Source: UBA6168 sp041741095 (GTDB taxonomy: Bacteria; Bacteroidota; Bacteroidia; Chitinophagales; Saprospiraceae). Taken from it: DNA of 64,000 nucleotides. Shown here one piece after another: positions 59,142-64,000 of this stretch. The translations under genes and the position numbers were made by a program. The notes below the pieces were generated by a model. The model did no database searches and was not told where the DNA came from. It saw nothing but the letters and a program-made list of their open reading frames with translations. The stretch covers positions 1-64,000 of the forward strand of contig JBGSKQ010000087.1 of assembly GCA_041741095.1 (NCBI GenBank), written 5' to 3'. Position 1 is the first letter of the stretch, and each line of letters begins with the position of its first letter.

Positions 59142-59868
59142 TAAAATATTGATCATATCGGATAACGAACCATTGGTCAAGCGCTTTAAGGCACTGATTG
59201 AGAAGGGTTTGTTTGGTGGGCATACTTTCGCTTTTGCATTTAGCCCAAAGAATTCGGCATTGTTGGAAAAATATGCCGGCAGCACTGCATTTTTTCCGCT
59301 TAATGTAAAAACACAATATGGCGAAATAATTGCCCAATATGATCTCGTCATTTCCCTGCATTGCAAGCAACTTTTCCCGCCCGAACTGGTGCGGGGAATC
59401 CGCTGCATCAATGTCCACCCCGGCTTGAACCCTCACAACAGGGGCTGGTTTCCACAGGTATTTTCTATTCTAAACGGCAAGCCCTGCGGTGCCACTATCC
59501 ACGAGATTGACGAGCAACTCGACCACGGCGGTATCATTGCCCAAAAAGAAGTGAAAATAGAAGCTTGGGACACCTCCCTGACGGCTTACGACAAAATACT
59601 GGATGCCGAAATAGATCTGATTGAAGCATACATGCCTAATATTATTGAAGGAAATTATAAAACGATAAAGCCTTCCAGCGAAGGCAACCTCAACCTGAAA
59701 AAGGATTTCGACGCCCTCTGCCAAATCCAACTTACTGATACTGATACTTTTCAAAACCACCTCAACCGCCTGCGTGCGCTCACGCACGGCAATTACATGA
59801 ACGCCTATTTTCTGGATGAAAATGGGCGGAAAGTATTTATAAAACTGGAGCTTTTTCCCAGCCCCTGA
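59134..59868 (+). CDS. Sugar N-formyltransferase (VioF/QdtF-like)
   Basis: 244 residues. The formyltransferase core has INVHPGLNPHNRGWFPQVF with catalytic Asn93 and His95, and EQLDHGGIIAQKEV with Asp130, completing the N-H-D set of N10-formyl-THF enzymes. The GLNPHNRGWFPQ stretch is typical of dTDP-amino-sugar formyltransferases such as VioF or WlaRD, not of methionyl-tRNA formyltransferase. It overlaps the aminotransferase gene by 8 bases, so the two are translationally coupled. It uses 10-formyl-THF, linking the glycan to one-carbon metabolism. Confidence 0.9.
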   Translation: MDNKILIISDNEPLVKRFKALIEKGLFGGHTFAFAFSPKNSALLEKYAGSTAFFPLNVKTQYGEIIAQYDLVISLHCKQLFPPELVRGIRCINVHPGLNPHNRGWFPQVFSILNGKPCGATIHEIDEQLDHGGIIAQKEVKIEAWDTSLTAYDKILDAEIDLIEAYMPNIIEGNYKTIKPSSEGNLNLKKDFDALCQIQLTDTDTFQNHLNRLRALTHGNYMNAYFLDENGRKVFIKLELFPSP

Positions 59869-59881
59869 CCCCTAAGCCACT

Positions 59882-60760
59882 ATGCCCATCTTCGATACAT
59901 TAAAAGCCATTGCTACGCATCCTGTCAACAAGGGCAGCGAATTGGGCGCCTTTTCCAGGTTTCTCAAGTGGCAGATCAATTCACGGCTGAACCCTTACCC
60001 CGTTGTTTACCCTTTTGTTGAAAACAGCAAATTGATAATATGGAAAGGGCTGACAGGAGCCACAGGGAATATATACATGGGCCTGCACGAATTTGAGGAT
60101 ATGGCATTTGTGCTGCATTTTTTAAGGCCCGACGATTTATTCGTGGATATTGGGGCAAATGTGGGGAGCTATACGGTATTGTCGGCGGGTGTCGTGGGTG
60201 CCAAAACCATTTCCATAGAGCCTGTTCCCGGTACTTATGAAATATTATTGACCAATATTAAACTGAACAATTGCGAACAGATAGCCAAACCGCTCAATAT
60301 TGGCCTGGGCAGTGAAAAAAAGACCATCAAATTTACCCGCAGCTTCGGCACGGAGAATCACGTTGCCCTTGACAATGAGACGGATACGATAGATGTGCCC
60401 GTTGAGAAATTCGATGATTTAATGGTTGGCAAATTACCTGTATTAGTAAAAATGGACGTCGAAGGCTTTGAAACAGAAGTATTGAATGGTATGGGAAAAA
60501 GCTTGGAAAATAATCAATTAAAAGCCATTATAATTGAATTAAACGGCTCAGGAAATAGATATGGATATGACGAAAGCAAAATACACGAAAAGCTATTGTC
60601 GCACCATTTTACCCCTTTCCAATACAGGCCTTTTGAAAGAGAATTAATAAAAGTCGAAAAATATGGCACCCACAACACCATCTATATACGTGATATTAAT
60701 TTTGTAAAAAACAGGGTGATATCAGCCAGGAAATTTAAAGTGTTGGACAAAGACATATAA
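59882..60760 (+). CDS. FkbM-family methyltransferase
   Basis: 292 residues. The SAM-binding Rossmann motifs are DLFVDIGANVGSYTVLSAG, KTISIEPVPGTYEILLTNI and VPVEKFDDLMVGKLPVLVK, then VLVKMDVEGFETEVLNGMG, which is characteristic of FkbM. The family O-methylates sugars and other hydroxyls. In a glycan cluster it probably methylates a sugar residue, perhaps the chain-terminal one. The gap to the formyltransferase gene is 13 bases and to the next glycosyltransferase 6 bases. AT-content is higher than in neighbours (many TTA/ATA codons), which may mark a separate origin. Confidence 0.9.
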   Translation: MPIFDTLKAIATHPVNKGSELGAFSRFLKWQINSRLNPYPVVYPFVENSKLIIWKGLTGATGNIYMGLHEFEDMAFVLHFLRPDDLFVDIGANVGSYTVLSAGVVGAKTISIEPVPGTYEILLTNIKLNNCEQIAKPLNIGLGSEKKTIKFTRSFGTENHVALDNETDTIDVPVEKFDDLMVGKLPVLVKMDVEGFETEVLNGMGKSLENNQLKAIIIELNGSGNRYGYDESKIHEKLLSHHFTPFQYRPFERELIKVEKYGTHNTIYIRDINFVKNRVISARKFKVLDKDI

Positions 60761-60766
60761 AACCAA

Positions 60767-61750
60767 ATGACTTCTTCCCCTCAGGTTTCGTTCGTACTTA
60801 CAGCCTATAATTTTGGAAAATATATACAATCGGCCATCAACAGCCTATTGGCCCAGCGGGGCGGCTATGATTTTGAAATTATTGTGGTGGACGACTGCTC
60901 CACCGACAATACGGCTGAGCTTGTTCAGCAAATCAGGGACGAACGCATCTGTTTCATCCGGCACGACAAAAACCGGGGTGTGGCAGGCAGTATCAACCAC
61001 GCCTTTTCACTGGCAAAAGGCCAATATATCTGCCGCTTCGACGGCGACGATGAATGGTATCCCTGGCTGCTGGAAGAAACAATTCCATATTTGGAACAAA
61101 ACCCCCATATTGGGATGGTATATGGCGATATTTCAATGATAAATTCCAAGGGGGAAATAACCGCCGAAAAATGCGAGGTGCGCGATATTAGCGGCATTGG
61201 GCGAAAAGAGGTGCTGAAAACAATTCTGCTCGACTATTTCATCCCTGCCCCGGCCATCGTGGCCCGGCGGGAAGCCTGGCAAACGGCGCTCCCCCTCGCC
61301 GATGACCTTATTTTCTGCGACTTCGATCTGGCGCTGAACATGCTCAGCCACTGGGATTTGGTGCATATTCCACGCATTTTGGCCAAATACAGGATTCACG
61401 ATGGCAACATCCACACCACCAGTTTTACCAAACAACGCCGGGGCGAAAACTCCATCATGAAAAGTACGTTGGCGATTTTGGAAAAAACCGACTTGTTGTC
61501 AGCGGCAGAAAAAGCAGAAATCCTGGAAATGAGATACCTCAGTTTTGCCGACAGCTACTTTGGCCTCGGCAGCATGGAAGATGCACGCCGCTGCTACCAC
61601 AAAGGCTTGAAAATAAACCGCTTAGGAGAGCAAAAAGCATATTGGAGGCGTTACCTGGCATCCTACATTGGCACAGGGACTTACAATAAGAGCAAGGCTA
61701 TCGTCAAAAAAATCTTCCCAAAATCACCTGCCGGGGAGCTGGCTAATTGA
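60767..61750 (+). CDS. Family 2 glycosyltransferase
   Basis: 327 residues. The GT-A fold is clear: VSFVLTAYNFGKYIQSAINSL, FEIIVVDDCSTDNTAELV, CRFDGDDEWYPWLLEE (the DxD-like metal site) and IGMVYGDISMIN. The C-terminal 80 residues are helical, with a TPR-like FGLGSMEDARRCYHKGLK. It transfers a sugar from a nucleotide donor to the growing lipid-linked chain at the cytosolic face. Donor and acceptor cannot be assigned. Confidence 0.93.
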   Translation: MTSSPQVSFVLTAYNFGKYIQSAINSLLAQRGGYDFEIIVVDDCSTDNTAELVQQIRDERICFIRHDKNRGVAGSINHAFSLAKGQYICRFDGDDEWYPWLLEETIPYLEQNPHIGMVYGDISMINSKGEITAEKCEVRDISGIGRKEVLKTILLDYFIPAPAIVARREAWQTALPLADDLIFCDFDLALNMLSHWDLVHIPRILAKYRIHDGNIHTTSFTKQRRGENSIMKSTLAILEKTDLLSAAEKAEILEMRYLSFADSYFGLGSMEDARRCYHKGLKINRLGEQKAYWRRYLASYIGTGTYNKSKAIVKKIFPKSPAGELAN

Positions 61751-61752
61751 AC

Positions 61753-63105
61753 ATGAACATCCTTCTTGCCACCTACAATTATTATCCCTACGACTGGGGC
61801 GGCTCGGAAGTCTATGTGCGTGGCCTCGTGCGGCACCTGCAAAAGCAGGGCATCCAGGCGACCATACTCGCCGCCATTCCTGCCGAAGCGATCGAAGATT
61901 GCGAAGTGGTTTTTGAGGATAAATATTTGAAAATCGGCCTGTACGAATACGAAAGCACCCCCGTCATTGGCTGTGTACTCAACCCTACGACCGATGAGAT
62001 TTACAGCCGCTACAACCCAGCCTGGAAAGCGGCTTGGTTGGCTTTTTTTAAAAAATACCAACAGGAAAACGGGCCTTTCGACCTCCTGCACCTCAACGCC
62101 AACACGCCGCTCATCAGCGCAGCATTGGCCGAAGGGGTAAAAGAGGTTTTCCCCAAAATAAAAACCCTCTTTTCGTACCACGTCGCCGATACCTGTCCGA
62201 AAGGCTCGCTGATGTACTTTGATAGGGAGGATTGTACCATGCAGCCCAATGTACAAACCTGCACCGCTTGCACCCTTCACACCCGACTCGGCATGGCCGA
62301 ACCTGTGGCAAAACTAGCGGCCCGGCTCATGCCCAACTTGTCCATTTCACCAAAATTGCCCAGTATATTCAGGTTAAAATACCTCACAAATTTGTCGCTG
62401 GACAGCTTTGGCCGCTTTGCAAAACAGGTGGATCGCTGGCACGTTTTCGCCCCGCAAATCGAGGCGGCATTGTACAAACTTGGCATTACTTCCAGCCGCA
62501 TCGCCGTCATCCGGCACGGAGCGGATGAGCATTATTTGGAGGCGAGGGGTGAGATGCGAGAAGTGAGGGGAGGCACCGTCTTCATTTTTGTGGGGCGTTT
62601 TAAAAAATTGAAAGGCTTGCCCACGCTGTTAAAAGCATGGATGGGTTTTGAGGAAAAAGACGGCAGAAAACTCTGGATTGTCGGCGGCGGAAACGACCTC
62701 GAACCGGGTTTGGCCAGCCTCCTGGAAAAAGCCAGAACCCGCACGGATATTGAGTTTCTGGGCACAATGGAGGCCAAGGATTTGAAAGAAAAAATGGCCC
62801 AAGCCCACTGCATCGTCATTCCCACTGAGTGGGTGGAAACGGGGCCGCTCGTTTTCCATGAAGCCATAGCCGTCGGCACGAACGTGATTGCCTCCAACAT
62901 CGGCGGCTGCGCTGCCCTGGCGGAATATTATGGCGAAGGCTGCCAAACCTTCCGCATGGGCGATGTGGCCGATTTGCAGGAAAAAATAAAAGGTTTTCAG
63001 TACCGCCCCATCCGCAAAAAAGTAATGGGGCAGAACGAACATTATAGCTTGGTGGTAAAAGAATACGAGGCTCTCTTGGGCCAACCAGCACATGCCAGCG
63101 TTTGA
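61753..63105 (+). CDS. Family 4-type glycosyltransferase
   Basis: 450 residues from ATG 61753 (TTG 61747 is less likely). GT-B fold: the N-terminal NILLATYNYYPYDWGGSEVY, a cysteine-bearing middle segment (CTMQPNVQTCTACTLH) and the C-terminal donor domain TVFIFVGRFKKLKGLPTLL, IEFLGTMEAKDL and PTEWVETGPLVFHEAIAVG with the E-x7-E pattern. Between domains, residues of the ARGEMREVRGG stretch are encoded by a purine-rich low-complexity insertion (62538-62575) like the spacers elsewhere. It overlaps the next gene by 14 bases. Confidence 0.92.
   Translation: MNILLATYNYYPYDWGGSEVYVRGLVRHLQKQGIQATILAAIPAEAIEDCEVVFEDKYLKIGLYEYESTPVIGCVLNPTTDEIYSRYNPAWKAAWLAFFKKYQQENGPFDLLHLNANTPLISAALAEGVKEVFPKIKTLFSYHVADTCPKGSLMYFDREDCTMQPNVQTCTACTLHTRLGMAEPVAKLAARLMPNLSISPKLPSIFRLKYLTNLSLDSFGRFAKQVDRWHVFAPQIEAALYKLGITSSRIAVIRHGADEHYLEARGEMREVRGGTVFIFVGRFKKLKGLPTLLKAWMGFEEKDGRKLWIVGGGNDLEPGLASLLEKARTRTDIEFLGTMEAKDLKEKMAQAHCIVIPTEWVETGPLVFHEAIAVGTNVIASNIGGCAALAEYYGEGCQTFRMGDVADLQEKIKGFQYRPIRKKVMGQNEHYSLVVKEYEALLGQPAHASV
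62538..62575. repeat. Purine-rich low-complexity insert inside a glycosyltransferase gene
   Basis: A GAGGCGAGGGGTGAGATGCG-like purine-rich run resembles the GAGATGAGAG spacers at 7441-7480 and 55630-55656 but lies in frame in the hinge between the two domains of the enzyme. Confidence 0.45.
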
Positions 63106-64000
63106 CGATACATTGATTTTGGAAAAGCCGAAAAAGACAACAGGCAAAAAGCAGCGGCAAGCGCAAAAGGTACTGTTCCTTAATTCGCACCCCATCCAGT
63201 ATTTTGCCCCCTTGTACAAAGAAATGGCCAGCCGGAACGACCTTGATCTGACCGTTTTGTATTGCTCAAAACACGGACTTTCGGGCGAGACCGACCGGGA
63301 GTTTGGTGTGCAGGTGAAATGGGACATCCCCGTGCTGGAGGGCTACCGCTCGGTGTTTTTGAAAAACCATGCTTGGAAGCCAGGCATCTATGGTTTTTTT
63401 GGTTTAATCAATTTGGGCATAATCAGCTATTTATTCAAAGCGCCCAAAAGCACTTTGGTCGTGCATGGCTGGGGATATTTGAGCAATATATTGGCCATTG
63501 TTATTGGTAAATTAGCCGGACATATAGTATGTATCCGGGGGGAAAGCCCAGCCAGCCATGAGCAGCGCCGCAGCGCCCGTTCGCTGAATATACGCAAGTT
63601 TATTTTTGGTAAAATATTGTTCTCGTTCGCTGATTATTTTCTGTTTATTGGCAATGAAAATAAGCGTTTTTATAAAATATACGGCGTAGCAGAAAATAAG
63701 CTGCGTTTTGCCCCTTATGCTGTTGATAATAAGCGTTTCAACAGTGATTTTAAAAAATTGTCGCCCCGCAAAAATGAACTTCGGAAAGCGCTGGATATTC
63801 CATTGGATAAAACGGTGATTTTATTTTCAGGAAAATATATAGAGAAAAAAAGGCCGATGGATTTGTTGGCCGCATTTCAACAATGCAAAAACCGGGATAG
63901 CGCTTATTTAATATTTATGGGTGAAGGCGAATTGCGCCCAGTCATGGAGCGTTTTATCGAAAAAAATAATTTGCAAAATATAAAGCTGACGGGCTTCGTC
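63092..64000 (+). CDS. Family 4-type glycosyltransferase, cut by window end
   Basis: 303 codons are visible from ATG 63092, and the gene continues past the edge. A basic N-terminal stretch (KPKKTTGKKQRQAQ) precedes KVLFLNSHPIQYFAPLYKEM, typical of GT4-type enzymes with SHPIQY. Further motifs are STLVVHGWGYLSN, FAPYAVDNKRF and, in the donor domain, VILFSGKYIEKKRPMDLL and YLIFMGEGELRPVM. The ATG overlaps the stop of the previous glycosyltransferase gene by 14 bases, so translation is coupled. Donor and acceptor sugars are unknown. Confidence 0.88.
   Translation, partial: MPAFDDTLILEKPKKTTGKKQRQAQKVLFLNSHPIQYFAPLYKEMASRNDLDLTVLYCSKHGLSGETDREFGVQVKWDIPVLEGYRSVFLKNHAWKPGIYGFFGLINLGIISYLFKAPKSTLVVHGWGYLSNILAIVIGKLAGHIVCIRGESPASHEQRRSARSLNIRKFIFGKILFSFADYFLFIGNENKRFYKIYGVAENKLRFAPYAVDNKRFNSDFKKLSPRKNELRKALDIPLDKTVILFSGKYIEKKRPMDLLAAFQQCKNRDSAYLIFMGEGELRPVMERFIEKNNLQNIKLTGFV

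Noticed and set aside
59134..59868. Methionyl-tRNA formyltransferase (fmt)
   Set aside because: It is only 244 residues, lacks the C-terminal tRNA-binding domain, and carries the sugar-formyltransferase NPHNRGWFPQ stretch beside a sugar aminotransferase.

Overview
The window looks like a chromosomal segment of a Bacteroidota bacterium, most likely a Saprospiria-type organism (Lewinella/Haliscomenobacter-like; the family is inference). The evidence is: secreted proteins ending in type IX secretion (T9SS) sorting domains, TAnnTTTG-type -7 promoter boxes in front of several genes, Reg_prop/Y_Y_Y sensor kinases, the DUF4271-hemD pair, the tgt-lptF pair, and phylum-typical small families (DUF5990, VapB-like antitoxin). 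No rRNA, tRNA, CRISPR array, intact IS element or prophage was seen.

Layout: 0.2-2 kb, DUF4271 membrane protein and uroporphyrinogen-III synthase. 2-5.3 kb, a minus-strand set of a circularly permuted ATP-grasp enzyme, a class I glutamine amidotransferase and a RimK-like ATP-grasp ligase, probably an uncharacterised amide-bond-forming pathway. 5.4-8.3 kb, purH and mazG. 8.4-19.5 kb, a sensor kinase with an SH3-like partner, dprA, a lipoprotein alkaline phosphatase, a LEA-like repeat protein, a HAD hydrolase, aminopeptidase P, a Dabb protein and a T9SS M1 peptidase. 19.7-24.8 kb, HPF, then a large sensor kinase and its NarL-type regulator, separated by an antisense VapBC-like module whose toxin gene is frameshifted twice. 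24.9-28.4 kb, a T9SS beta-propeller protein, a small lipoprotein and rpoN. 28.8-30.8 kb, yjbQ, a LysE exporter, ybjQ and smpB. 30.8-41.5 kb, scpA-glyA, a phosphoesterase, NTF2-like proteins, SemiSWEET, recJ, OsmC, DUF5990 and nadE. 41.9-49.9 kb, a T9SS protein, an FKBP, an esterase, a tiny membrane protein, a D-Ala-D-Ala dipeptidase, an HD domain fused to a Pycsar-type transmembrane effector domain, tgt and lptF/G.

From about 50 kb to the right edge lies one long plus-strand surface-polysaccharide cluster. It begins with a near-consensus promoter and a leader of about 570 nt. It encodes a CpsB-like phosphatase, a WecA-like initiating transferase, Wza- and Wzc-like export and kinase proteins, a Wzm/Wzt ABC exporter, a sugar aminotransferase with an N-formyltransferase, an FkbM methyltransferase, one GT2 and two GT4-type glycosyltransferases; the last is cut by the window end. 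Together these would build, modify and export a glycan carrying an N-formylated amino sugar.

A recurring oddity is short, low-complexity, often palindromic spacers between genes and occasionally inside genes (positions about 366, 16542, 24136, 45030, 46176, 47541/48716, 55630, 56584, 57982, 62538). The observations most worth following are the ATP-grasp/amidotransferase set, the HD-PycTM fusion without a nearby cyclase, the Tgt protein lacking its three zinc cysteines, the broken toxin gene between kinase and regulator, and the long leader of the polysaccharide operon.
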